DNA of 64,000 bases from Schauerella fraxinea (GTDB lineage Bacteria > Pseudomonadota > Gammaproteobacteria > Burkholderiales > Burkholderiaceae_B). Below are positions 16,738-24,802 of the stretch, piece after piece. The stretch is from positions 1 to 64,000 of the forward strand of contig JAVDKK010000006.1 of the NCBI GenBank assembly GCA_030849945.1, written 5' to 3'. The position numbers and the translations under genes were made by a program. The notes beneath the pieces were generated by a model. It saw nothing but the letters and a program-made list of their open reading frames with translations, did not search any database and was not told the origin of the DNA. Numbering within the stretch: position 1 is the first letter of the stretch; the number at the start of each line of letters is the position of its first letter.

Positions 16738-18651
16738 ATGCGTCAACTGACTCTGCGGTTCATTGTCTCCGTTTTCTTGATGCTCACGCTCAGCCGCCTG
16801 GGGCTGTCGTTCTGGATGTGGGATCGGGTGCAGGATGCAGGCGGGTTGCTGCCCGTCATGTTCGGCGGCTTGCGCATCGATATCTGCTCGATCGGCATGT
16901 TCTCGGTATTGCCCGCGGCGTTGTCGTTCTGGTTTGGCCACCGCCCGCTTGCCGTGCGCTTGACCGCATACTGGTTCCGTTTCTGCTGGATGCTGTATGT
17001 GCTGCTGGAGGTGTCCACGCCCCAGTTCATCGCCGAGTACGACACCCGTCCCAACCGCCTGTTCTTCGAGTACCTGGTCAATCCGCGCGAAGTGGCGTCG
17101 ATGCTGTGGGAAGGCTACAAGCTCGTGCTGCTCGCCGCCTTCATCGTGCTGGCGTTGGCCGCGTGGGGCAGTCGCAAGCTGTTCCCCACCACGGTCGTCG
17201 ACAAGCGTCTGGGCTGGCTGTGGCGCCCCGTGCTGTCAATCGTGGTGATCGCCGTGGGCGTGCTGGCAATTCGGGGCACGTTGCAGCATCGTCCGATCAA
17301 TCCCGCGATGGTGGCTTTCAGCAGCGACGCGATGGTCAATACGCTGCCACTGAATTCCCTCTATAGCGTGATCGACGCTGCCTATAAAGTCAGCAACGAA
17401 ATTTCTTCGGCATCGTTGTACGGCGATATGCCCGTCGATGAGATGAACGACATCGTGCGCGCCGACGCGGGATTTTCCGGGCCGCCGATCGACGCCCGCC
17501 TCCCGAGTCTGCATGCGCAGCAGGCGACGGCGCGGCATGAGAAGCCGCGCAATATCGTGATCATTCTGCAAGAGAGCCTGGGCGCCCAGTTCGTGGGCAA
17601 TCTGGGCGGGCGCGATCTCACGCCGCAGATCGACCGGTTGTCAAAAGAGGGCTGGAACTTCACGCGCGCTTACGCCACGGGCACGCGCTCGGTGCGGGGG
17701 CTTGAAGCGGTCACGGCTGGCTTCCTGCCCACCCCGGCCGAATCCGTGCTCAAGCAGCCGCGCTCGCAGACGGGTTTCTTCACGCTGGCCGAATTGTTGG
17801 GCACCAAGGGCTACGAATCGCGCTTCATCTATGGCGGCGAAGCGCACTTCGACAATATGCGGGCGTTCTTCCTGGGCAATGGCTTCAATCGCGTGATCGA
17901 CCGCAAGGATTTCAAGAACCCGGTGTTCGTGGGATCGTGGGGCGCTTCTGATGAAGACATGTTCAACGAGCTCGATCGCGAGTTGCGCAAAGACGGCGAC
18001 AAGCCCACGTTCACGCTGGCGTTCTCGGTGAGCAATCATTCGCCCTGGGAATATCCGGAAGGCCGCATCAAGCCCGTGGGCGACCCCGCCACGGTCGACA
18101 ACACGGTGCGTTATGCAGACTGGGCCATCGGCAACTTCTTCGACAAGGCGCGTCAGGCGCCGTACTGGAAGGACACGCTGTTCCTGGTGATTGCCGACCA
18201 TGATGCGCGCGTCTTCGGCGCCAATCTGGTGCCGGTGAAGCACTTCCGTATTCCCGCACTGTTGCTGGGGGCCGATATCGCCCCGCGCAAGGACGACCGC
18301 ATCGTGAGTCAGATCGATATGGGACCCACGTTGTTGTCATTGGCCGGTATCGATAGCGTGCATCCCATGCTTGGGGCGGACCTGACGCAGCGCGACCCCA
18401 ATCGGGCCATCATGCAATACGGCGAGAATTTCTCGTACTTGAAGGGCGATGAGCTGCTGGTGATCGAGCCGCACAAGACACCGCGTCAGTACAACTATGT
18501 GCCGGGTGTGGGTGAGGTGGAAGACCGGTTTACGCCGATGTCGACCGATCCTGCCTTCTCGCGCAAAGCGCTGGCCACGGTGCTGTGGCCGAGCTGGGCA
18601 TATATGAACGAACGGTATGCATTGCCCAAGCCGGCTGCGGCTGGGAAGTAA
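16738..18651 (+). CDS. LtaS/OpgB-like membrane sulfatase-family phosphotransferase
   Basis: This 637-residue alkaline-phosphatase-superfamily protein has about five N-terminal membrane helices (residues 5-180) and a large periplasmic catalytic domain. Metal- and substrate-site features are IVIILQESLGAQF (E279), the candidate nucleophile threonine T316 in ATGTRSVRGLEA, the DEDMFNELDRE segment, SNHSPWEYP, and VIADHDARVFG. The family includes lipoteichoic acid synthase and phosphoglycerol transferase OpgB. In a Gram-negative host it may transfer phosphoglycerol to periplasmic glucans or decorate another envelope glycan; the acceptor is unknown. It lies 152 bases after the histidine kinase and may be regulated by that system. 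A phosphoethanolamine transferase (EptA) is less likely on motif grounds. Confidence 0.85.
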   Translation: MRQLTLRFIVSVFLMLTLSRLGLSFWMWDRVQDAGGLLPVMFGGLRIDICSIGMFSVLPAALSFWFGHRPLAVRLTAYWFRFCWMLYVLLEVSTPQFIAEYDTRPNRLFFEYLVNPREVASMLWEGYKLVLLAAFIVLALAAWGSRKLFPTTVVDKRLGWLWRPVLSIVVIAVGVLAIRGTLQHRPINPAMVAFSSDAMVNTLPLNSLYSVIDAAYKVSNEISSASLYGDMPVDEMNDIVRADAGFSGPPIDARLPSLHAQQATARHEKPRNIVIILQESLGAQFVGNLGGRDLTPQIDRLSKEGWNFTRAYATGTRSVRGLEAVTAGFLPTPAESVLKQPRSQTGFFTLAELLGTKGYESRFIYGGEAHFDNMRAFFLGNGFNRVIDRKDFKNPVFVGSWGASDEDMFNELDRELRKDGDKPTFTLAFSVSNHSPWEYPEGRIKPVGDPATVDNTVRYADWAIGNFFDKARQAPYWKDTLFLVIADHDARVFGANLVPVKHFRIPALLLGADIAPRKDDRIVSQIDMGPTLLSLAGIDSVHPMLGADLTQRDPNRAIMQYGENFSYLKGDELLVIEPHKTPRQYNYVPGVGEVEDRFTPMSTDPAFSRKALATVLWPSWAYMNERYALPKPAAAGK

Positions 18652-18677
18652 GGCGGGCTACGATCGCGTAAGTCGGG

Positions 18678-18715
18678 CTGCGATCGATCGCAGTCCGAGT
18701 AACGATCGATCGCAT
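18678..18715. repeat. Palindromic GATCGATC cluster
   Basis: CTGCGATCGATCGCAG (18678-18693) is a perfect 16-base palindrome. About ten bases later a second ACGATCGATCGC follows, and CGATCGCG lies just upstream at 18661-18668. The cluster lies in the 242-base gap between two convergent genes. Function is unknown; it could be part of a transcription-stop structure or a degenerate repeat. Confidence 0.5.
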
Positions 18716-18813
18716 TGCGAGCAAAGGTTGAACGCGCCGCAAGGTAAGGTGCGATCGCCGCGCCAATAAACCTCGATGGCGCCGCCGGTATGTGGCGCGT
18801 CGCGTTGGAAAGA

Positions 18814-18852
18814 ACATCGGCCGATGCTGCGGGATGCAGCATCGGCCGATGT
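18814..18852. terminator. Very long perfect hairpin between convergent genes
   Basis: ACATCGGCCGATGCTGC (18814-18830) pairs without mismatch with GCAGCATCGGCCGATGT (18836-18852) across the 5-base loop GGGAT. It is followed by GTTTTGGG on the plus strand and by TCTTTCC on the minus strand. It probably terminates both the sulfatase-family gene and fahA, although both T-tracts are weak. Each arm itself contains ATCGGCCGAT, an internal palindrome. Confidence 0.65.
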
Positions 18853-18854
18853 GT

Positions 18855-18897
18855 TTTGGGGATCTGACGTTATATATGTTTGGGGATCTGACGTTAT
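18855..18897. repeat. 19-base direct repeat overlapping the fahA stop codon
   Basis: TTTGGGGATCTGACGTTAT occurs at 18855-18873 and again at 18879-18897, a 24-base period. The second copy contains the complement of the fahA TAA stop codon (18894-18896). It immediately follows the 17-bp hairpin. It may be a small 3'-end duplication or a residue of insertion. Confidence 0.7.
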
Positions 18898-20210
18898 TCC
18901 CGCGCAGGCAATACCGTGCCGGCGGATTGACCGAAGCCGATGCGCGGGTAGCCGTCTTTGCGGCATTCGGCACGTAGGATGACCTGATCACCATCTTCCA
19001 GAAAGACGCGCTTTTCGCCCCAGGGCAGATCGACCGGCGTCTTTCCGCCTTGGGTCAGTTCCAGAATCGAGCCTGTTTGCGAGGCCTCCGGCCCGGACAG
19101 CGTACCGGTGCCGAGCAGGTCGCCCGGTTGCAGATTGCAGCCGTTGACGGTGTGATGGGTAATCAACTGCGCGACGTTCCAGTACGCATGACGGAAATTG
19201 CTGCGCGACAGTGACGCGGGGGCAGCAGAAGCCTGGCGTGACTGCTCGGTGGTGAGCAGTACTTCCAATTGCACATCCAGCGCGCCGCTTGCGGCGTTGT
19301 CGGCCGAGCTCAGATACGGCATCGGCTGCGGCTCGTCGGCACCCCGGTCGAATGCGGTGCGGAAGGGCGCAAGCGCTTCGAGCGTGACAATCCAGGGCGA
19401 AAGCGTGGACGCGAAGTTCTTGGCGAGAAACGGGCCCAAGGGTTGATATTCCCAAGCCTGCAGATCGCGGGCCGACCAGTCGTTGAGAATGCCCAAACCA
19501 AACACATGCGATTCGGCGTCGTCGATGCCGATGCGCGTGCCTTGCGCGTTGCCCGTGCCCACATAAATGCCGAGTTCGAGTTCGTAGTCCAGGCGCTTGC
19601 AGGGACCGAAGTCGGGCGTGCCGCCTTCGGTGGCCGGCTTCATCTGGCCCATCGGGCGCGGAAAAGATTGATTCACGCCCAGGCTCGAGGCGCGGCCGTG
19701 GTAGCCGATCGGCACCCATTTGTAGTTAGGCAGCAGCGGATTATCGGGACGAAACTGCTTGCCGATTGCCGTGGCGTGATGCAGCGAGATGTAGAAGTCG
19801 GTGTAGTCGCCGATACGCGCTGGCGTGTTGTATTCCACATCGGCCTGCGGCACCAGCAGCGGGGCGATGCGGGTTTGCGCGGCAGCGCCGGTCGAGAGTG
19901 CGCGCGACAGCGCCAGACGCAAGGCTGACCAGTGCGCTTGACCCAACGCCATCAGGCCATTGAGCGCGGTGTCGCGGCAGGCTTCCAGCGCTTCGGCCGC
20001 TTGGCCGTTGAAGACTTTGGCGTCGGCAAGTGCCGGCAGATCAAGCACCTGGTCGCCGATTGCGACGCCAGGGCGAAAAGCCTCGCTGCTGCCGGCACGG
20101 CGAAACACGGCGAACGGCAGGTTCTGGATCGGGAAGCCGGTGGTGTCGTCGTTGGCGCTCGTGACCCAGCTTTGCAATTTGGGATCGTGGGTTTCGTTCA
20201 AGGTGACCAT
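18894..20210 (-). CDS. fahA: Fumarylacetoacetase
   Basis: This 438-residue enzyme hydrolyses fumarylacetoacetate to fumarate and acetoacetate, the last step of the homogentisate pathway. Visible FAH-family features are DYTDFYISLHHATAIGKQFR, the GYHGRASSLGVNQSF segment, the metal-binding DYELELGIYVGTGN, LNDWSARDLQAWEYQPLGPF and GDLLGTGTLSGPE. The start is ATG 20210 (MVTLNETHDPK); the frame opens 54 bases upstream but AAAGAG precedes this ATG. It lies 130 bases downstream of hmgA on the same strand. A maleylacetoacetate isomerase, normally the intermediate step, is not in the window. Confidence 0.97.
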   Translation of the reverse strand: MVTLNETHDPKLQSWVTSANDDTTGFPIQNLPFAVFRRAGSSEAFRPGVAIGDQVLDLPALADAKVFNGQAAEALEACRDTALNGLMALGQAHWSALRLALSRALSTGAAAQTRIAPLLVPQADVEYNTPARIGDYTDFYISLHHATAIGKQFRPDNPLLPNYKWVPIGYHGRASSLGVNQSFPRPMGQMKPATEGGTPDFGPCKRLDYELELGIYVGTGNAQGTRIGIDDAESHVFGLGILNDWSARDLQAWEYQPLGPFLAKNFASTLSPWIVTLEALAPFRTAFDRGADEPQPMPYLSSADNAASGALDVQLEVLLTTEQSRQASAAPASLSRSNFRHAYWNVAQLITHHTVNGCNLQPGDLLGTGTLSGPEASQTGSILELTQGGKTPVDLPWGEKRVFLEDGDQVILRAECRKDGYPRIGFGQSAGTVLPARE

Positions 20211-20340
20211 CAGGCTGTCTCTTTCTTTAAAGTTATTCGGTCGCGGGCGGAGTAGACCGCACATCGGTGGGGGTGCCGCTCAAGGACTCGGCGTGACTTG
20301 CGGTGCTGCTGAGCATGCAGCCCCGCAGCCGACCCGTCGG

Positions 20341-21639
20341 CTATCGTTTGCTCGGATCAAAGTGCTTCTTGATGTCCTGCCAGCATTGATAGTATTCGCC
20401 CTGCAGCGTGGTCGCGGCGAGCGCGGCTTCGGTGGGGCGAATCACGCGGCGGGTTTCGAACATGAACGCCATGGTGTCGCGAATGTAATGCGGCACGCTG
20501 GTGTCGGCGGTCGATGCCTTCTCGAAGGTTTCAGCATCCGGACCATGGCCGCTCATGCAGTTGTGCAAGCTGGCGCCGCCCGGCTCGAAGCCTTCCGCCT
20601 TGGCGTCATACACGCCCTGAATGAGGCCCATGAACTCGCTGGCCACGTTGCGGTGAAACCAGGGCGGACGGAACGTATCGACCATGGCCAGCACGCGCGG
20701 CGGGAAAATCGCAAAGTCCATATTGGCCGTGCCCGGGGTGTCGGACGCAGACGTCAGCACGGTGAAGATGGACGGATCGGGATGATCGAAGCTGATCGAG
20801 CCGATGGCGTTGAAATGGCGCAGATCGTATTTGTAGGGCGCATGATTGCCGTGCCACGCCACCACGTTCAGTGGCGAATGGCTGATGTCGGCTTGCCAGA
20901 AGCCGCCGGTAAATTTCCCGATCAGCCGGAAGTCGCCATCGCGATCTTCGTACCAGGCGCAAGGCGTCTGAAAGTCCCGGGCGTTGGCCAGGCAATTCGA
21001 ACCGATGGGGCCCAGTTCAGGCAGGCGCAGCGCCGCGCCGAAGTTCTCAAGCACATAGCCGCGTGCATCGGCATCGCGCAACACGACGCGAAAGCGCACG
21101 CCGCGCGGGATCACCACGATCTCCAGGGGGTCGGCCTCGATCAATCCGAATTCGGTCTCAAAACGCAGCCGCCCCTGTTGCAGCACGATCAGCATTTCGC
21201 CATCGGCGTTGTAGAAGAACCGGTCGTTCATCGATGCGGTGGCGGTGTACACATGGATGCCCACACCGCCTTGTTCATCGGGACCGCCATTGCCGCCCAT
21301 CGTGAACATGCCATCGATGAAATTGGTGGGGGCGGCCGGCATGGGCCGCGCGCTCCAGCGAAGCTGATTGGGGGTAACGGGCAGGGCGCCGAAGTCGCTT
21401 TTCCAATCGGCCGCGCCGCTATAGGGGGCGAACGGTTTGTGCTGAACGCCCGGGCGAATGCGATAGAGCCACGAGCGCCGGTTTTCATGGCGCGGTGCCG
21501 TGAAGGCAGTGCCTGACAACTGCTCGGCATACAAGCCATAGGCGCAACGCTGCGGCGAGTTGCGCCCCTCGGGCAGTGCGCCCGGCAGCGCCTCGGTGGC
21601 GAACTGATTGCCGAATCCGGTCTGATATTGGATGCTCAT
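20341..21639 (-). CDS. hmgA: Homogentisate 1,2-dioxygenase
   Basis: This 432-residue mononuclear iron dioxygenase opens the homogentisate ring to maleylacetoacetate. The N-terminus IQYQTGFGNQFATEALPGAL and the segment RIRPGVQHKPF are diagnostic. Iron-ligand regions are visible near the C-terminus as PPWFHRNVASEFMG (His, Glu) and CMSGHGPDAETFEKA (His). Length matches the bacterial family. Start ATG 21639 has GAGAGGAGACC just upstream. It is divergent from a LysR gene with a 225-base shared control region and is followed by fahA, forming the core of tyrosine, phenylalanine and phenylacetate-derivative degradation. Confidence 0.98.
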   Translation of the reverse strand: MSIQYQTGFGNQFATEALPGALPEGRNSPQRCAYGLYAEQLSGTAFTAPRHENRRSWLYRIRPGVQHKPFAPYSGAADWKSDFGALPVTPNQLRWSARPMPAAPTNFIDGMFTMGGNGGPDEQGGVGIHVYTATASMNDRFFYNADGEMLIVLQQGRLRFETEFGLIEADPLEIVVIPRGVRFRVVLRDADARGYVLENFGAALRLPELGPIGSNCLANARDFQTPCAWYEDRDGDFRLIGKFTGGFWQADISHSPLNVVAWHGNHAPYKYDLRHFNAIGSISFDHPDPSIFTVLTSASDTPGTANMDFAIFPPRVLAMVDTFRPPWFHRNVASEFMGLIQGVYDAKAEGFEPGGASLHNCMSGHGPDAETFEKASTADTSVPHYIRDTMAFMFETRRVIRPTEAALAATTLQGEYYQCWQDIKKHFDPSKR

Positions 21640-21713
21640 GAGGTCTCCTCTCGTTTGTGGACTATTGTCGCCAATCGGGGTAGGGCAGCGCTATACATCA
21701 TGGATAATAAGCA

Positions 21714-21732
21714 CTATTCAAAAATTGAATAG
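21714..21732. promoter_or_regulatory. Putative LysR operator in the hmgA-lysR intergenic region
   Basis: CTATTCAA-AAA-TTGAATAG is a perfect inverted repeat and contains the LysR-type T-N11-A core (TTCAAAAATTGAA). It lies 75 bases upstream of hmgA and 133 bases upstream of the LysR gene. It is the only strong dyad in the shared control region. Confidence 0.6.
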
Positions 21733-21864
21733 CAACGCGGTGCATCCGGTGCGGCGGTGTGTATACCGTGCGGCACGGCGGGCCCCACGCCCGCATGCGC
21801 TTCGAACGCGCTCTGAACGCGCTTCGAACGGGTCGCCGCGTTTGACTGTTTCCTCGAGGGTGGC

Positions 21865-22773
21865 ATGACCGATCTTCGCAGTGTGGATCTCAATCTGCTG
21901 GTGGTGTTTCAGCACATCATGGCGTCGCGCAATCTGTCGGAAACCGCGCGGCGCCTGGATATGTCGCAACCGGCTGTGAGCCATGCGCTGCGCCGGCTGC
22001 GCGAGCGGTTGAGCGATGAGCTGTTCGTGCGCACGGCACAAGGCATGCAGCCCACGCCGCTGGCCGAGCGGCTCGATGCGCCGATCGCCGAAGCGCTGTT
22101 GGCGCTGCATCATGTGTTTGCGGCACAGGATGAGTTCGATCCGGCCACCAGCACGCGCCGTTTTCGCCTCGCGATGACGGATGTGGGCGAGATTTATTTC
22201 ATGCCGGTGTTGATGGAGCATTGTGCGCGTCGCGCACCGGGTGTGCGCCTGGACACGGTGCGGGTCGCTGGCGCCGATCTGGCACGTGAGATGGCGGCGG
22301 GGCGCATCGATGCTGCGGTGGGCGCCTTCGATCGGGTAGGGGCAGGCACGTTTCAGCGCATGCTGTTTCGCCAAGGCTATGCCACGCTTTTTCGCCGGGG
22401 ACATCCCACAGCGCGCGCGGATATGGGGCTCAAAGCCTTCCGCGCCGAACGTCACTTGATCGTGTCGCGTGCGGCGCCTTATGGTCAGGTCAATCAGGCG
22501 CTGGCGCGCGCCGGTGTTGGGCTGGACGATCACTACAGCGTGCCGCATTTCTCCGCCGTGCCGTACATTTTGAGCGCAACCGATCTATTGGCTACCGTGC
22601 CCGAAAAGCTGGCTGCAAGCGCCGCACCGCGATTCGATTTGCAACAGCTCACGCCGCCCGTACGTGTGCCGCAGTTGCAAACCAACTTGTATTGGCCGCG
22701 CCGCGTGCAGCGCGAACCGGCCAATCGATGGCTGAGGGACATGGTGATGGATGCGTTCGTGGCGCTGCCGTAA
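21865..22773 (+). CDS. LysR-family transcriptional regulator
   Basis: This 302-residue protein has an N-terminal winged helix-turn-helix (about residues 3-62) with the signature NLSETARRLDMSQPAVSHALRRLRER, joined by a linker helix to a periplasmic-binding-protein-like effector domain (about 92-300). It is divergent from hmgA-fahA and convergent with the mhaB-like gene, so the likely targets are its own gene and hmgA-fahA, with an aromatic acid such as homogentisate as coinducer. This is inference from position. Family members usually autorepress and activate the divergent operon through a T-N11-A site; one lies at 21714-21732. Confidence 0.93.
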   Translation: MTDLRSVDLNLLVVFQHIMASRNLSETARRLDMSQPAVSHALRRLRERLSDELFVRTAQGMQPTPLAERLDAPIAEALLALHHVFAAQDEFDPATSTRRFRLAMTDVGEIYFMPVLMEHCARRAPGVRLDTVRVAGADLAREMAAGRIDAAVGAFDRVGAGTFQRMLFRQGYATLFRRGHPTARADMGLKAFRAERHLIVSRAAPYGQVNQALARAGVGLDDHYSVPHFSAVPYILSATDLLATVPEKLAASAAPRFDLQQLTPPVRVPQLQTNLYWPRRVQREPANRWLRDMVMDAFVALP

Positions 22774-22789
22774 CGCGCCGCCTGTCTGC

Positions 22790-22984
22790 TCACACCACCG
22801 ACAACCTCGCTTCATCCAGCGCTTCGCGCAGCACCGCCATGTCGCCAATGTGATTGGCAAGCAGCAGCACCAGCGCCGCGTTGAGCTCTTCGCTTTGCGC
22901 CGGGGTCAGATCCCGGTGCGTGTCGATGAGCGTTTCGTAGAAGTCGTCGGGTGCGGCCAGATTGAGTTCGCGGTGCAATGGCAT
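22790..22984 (-). CDS. mhaB: DUF2783 small protein, likely MhaB-type coupling component
   Basis: This 64-residue acidic protein starts MPLHRELNLAAPDDFYETL at ATG 22984, only eight bases after the stop of the flavoprotein hydroxylase. The longer open frame to 23101 overlaps that gene and is not used. No membrane segment or metal motif is visible; LTPAQSEELNAALVLLLANH predicts helices. Pseudomonas 3-hydroxyphenylacetate 6-hydroxylase is described as a two-component system of a roughly 63 kDa flavoprotein (MhaA) and a very small coupling protein (MhaB). Size, order and proximity to hmgA match. The functional assignment is inference from context. Confidence 0.72.
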   Translation of the reverse strand: MPLHRELNLAAPDDFYETLIDTHRDLTPAQSEELNAALVLLLANHIGDMAVLREALDEARLSVV

Positions 22985-22992
22985 GGTGGCGC

Positions 22993-24723
22993 TCACAGTG
23001 CAACAGCCGCGGCTGTCGCTGACATAACGTTCGAACGAGAAGTGCGTCCAGTGGCCTGTGCCAACGCCGCGTCTACGCGTGTGGCATCCAGCGTCCGCCA
23101 CCGCGCGGCAATATGGTGATCAGGCCGGATCAGATAACCGGTGCCGTCTTCCGCGTCATACCTTTGGCGCAAGAGGCCGTTGCTATCGATGCGGCAAGTG
23201 GCACCGGTGGGTGCCTGCGCGCATGCCTGCGCGGTGTCGAAAACCAGCACCACGTCGAGCGGCACCTCAAGGGCAGAAGCGGCTTGCAACTGCGCCCACG
23301 TCGCCGCATCCGGCGCTTGGCCACCGCAAAAATGCGCCAGCACGAATCGCCCACCGAGCGCGTCGAGCCACCAGCCGCCGGTACCGTCGGCTAGCGTGAC
23401 GGGCGCATCGAGCGCGGTCGTGCCGGGTGCGACCCGCGATGCAGAAAAGCGGTCGGCATCCGGCGTATTCAAGCTCGACTGCAAATAGGCAGTGGGCGTA
23501 GAGAGGCGCCCACTATTGACCAGCGCGCGGGCAAACACATGCCGCTTGGCGAGATTGAGCACCGCGTTGCGCAGTACACGGCTCGCATCGCTTTTCGGGG
23601 TGATGAAATCGGTGGCGCGCGACGAATGCCGAATGTTCTCGTCAGCGGCGAATTCGCGCTCGGACGCATAGGAGTCCAACAGCGTTGCCGGCGCGTGGCC
23701 TTGCAGCACGAGCTTGAGTTTCCACGCCAGGTTGTCGGCATCCTGCACGCCGCTGTTGGCGCCGCGCGCACCGAAAGGCGATACGCGATGGGCCGAGTCA
23801 CCGGCAAACAAAATACGGCCGTGCCGGAACGTGTCCATGCGTTCGCATGCGAAGGTGTACACGCTCACCCACTCGAGTGTGACGTCCACATCGGCGCCCA
23901 GCAACGCGCGGATGCGCGGCATCACGTTTTCGGGTTTGACGGCTTCGATCGGATCGGCGTTCCAGCCCAGTTGGAAGTCGATGCGCCAGACGTTGTCGGG
24001 CTGCCGATGCAGCAGTACCGATTGATTGGGATGAAATGGCGGGTCGAACCAGAACCAGCGCTCGGTGGGAAAGTCCGCCGTCATCTTCACGTCGGCGATT
24101 AAGAATCGATCGCGGAACACGCGGCCGCGGCTTTCCTGGCCGATGGCTTTACGTATCGGCGAACGCGAGCCGTCGCAGGCCACCACCCATTGGGCGTCGA
24201 GCGTGTAGGGACCGTCCGGCGTTTCGATGGCGAGCGTCACATGATCCGCATGCGGGGTGACGTCGGCGACTTTGCTTTTCCACCGCAGATCGATATTGGG
24301 GTGGCGGCTCGCGCAATCGTGCAGATAGCCTTCGGCGTAGTACTGCTGCAGATTGATGAAGGCCGGCCGGCGATGGCCCGATTCGGGCAGCAGATCGAAC
24401 TGCCACACTTCCTGGTCGCGGAAGAAGACGCGCCCCACGTTCCACGACACGCCTTTCTGCGTCATCGTTTCGCCCAAGCCCAAGCGATCCCAGATGTCCA
24501 ACGTGCGTTTGGCAAAGCAGATGGCGCGTGAACCAGTCGATAGCCGATCGTCGTCATCCAGCAAAACGACCTTGATGCCTTGTTGCGCCAGGTCGATCGC
24601 GGCGGTGAGGCCCACGGGGCCCGCGCCGACGACGACCACGGGATGGGGCGCCGCGGGCGCGCGATCCTGATCGGCATGGCGGCGATAGGCGAACGCCAGC
24701 CGCTGATAATCAATGTCTCCCAC
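22993..24723 (-). CDS. mhaA: FAD-dependent aromatic hydroxylase, likely 3-hydroxyphenylacetate 6-hydroxylase flavoprotein
   Basis: This 576-residue class A flavoprotein monooxygenase (PheA/MhpA family) has the N-terminal FAD motif VVVGAGPVGLTAAIDLAQQG (about 30-49), the DG motif VVACDGSRSPIRKAIGQ, and the GD motif LFAGDSAHRVSPFGARGANS followed by GVQDADNLAWKL. A C-terminal thioredoxin-like region follows. Length and partner gene fit MhaA, which hydroxylates 3-hydroxyphenylacetate to homogentisate, the substrate of HmgA encoded nearby. The alternative is an MhpA-like 3-hydroxyphenylpropionate hydroxylase, but no meta-cleavage genes are present. Start is GTG 24723 with GGAGA seven bases upstream. 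It is second in the operon after the metallohydrolase-fold gene. Confidence 0.8.
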   Translation of the reverse strand: MGDIDYQRLAFAYRRHADQDRAPAAPHPVVVVGAGPVGLTAAIDLAQQGIKVVLLDDDDRLSTGSRAICFAKRTLDIWDRLGLGETMTQKGVSWNVGRVFFRDQEVWQFDLLPESGHRRPAFINLQQYYAEGYLHDCASRHPNIDLRWKSKVADVTPHADHVTLAIETPDGPYTLDAQWVVACDGSRSPIRKAIGQESRGRVFRDRFLIADVKMTADFPTERWFWFDPPFHPNQSVLLHRQPDNVWRIDFQLGWNADPIEAVKPENVMPRIRALLGADVDVTLEWVSVYTFACERMDTFRHGRILFAGDSAHRVSPFGARGANSGVQDADNLAWKLKLVLQGHAPATLLDSYASEREFAADENIRHSSRATDFITPKSDASRVLRNAVLNLAKRHVFARALVNSGRLSTPTAYLQSSLNTPDADRFSASRVAPGTTALDAPVTLADGTGGWWLDALGGRFVLAHFCGGQAPDAATWAQLQAASALEVPLDVVLVFDTAQACAQAPTGATCRIDSNGLLRQRYDAEDGTGYLIRPDHHIAARWRTLDATRVDAALAQATGRTSRSNVMSATAAAVAL

Positions 24724-24802
24724 GATTTGTCTCCGGTGTGGGCTTGTTCTCGCGCGCCGTCCTGTATCGGACGGTCACGCGTAACGGGTCGGTCTTGTGC
24801 GC

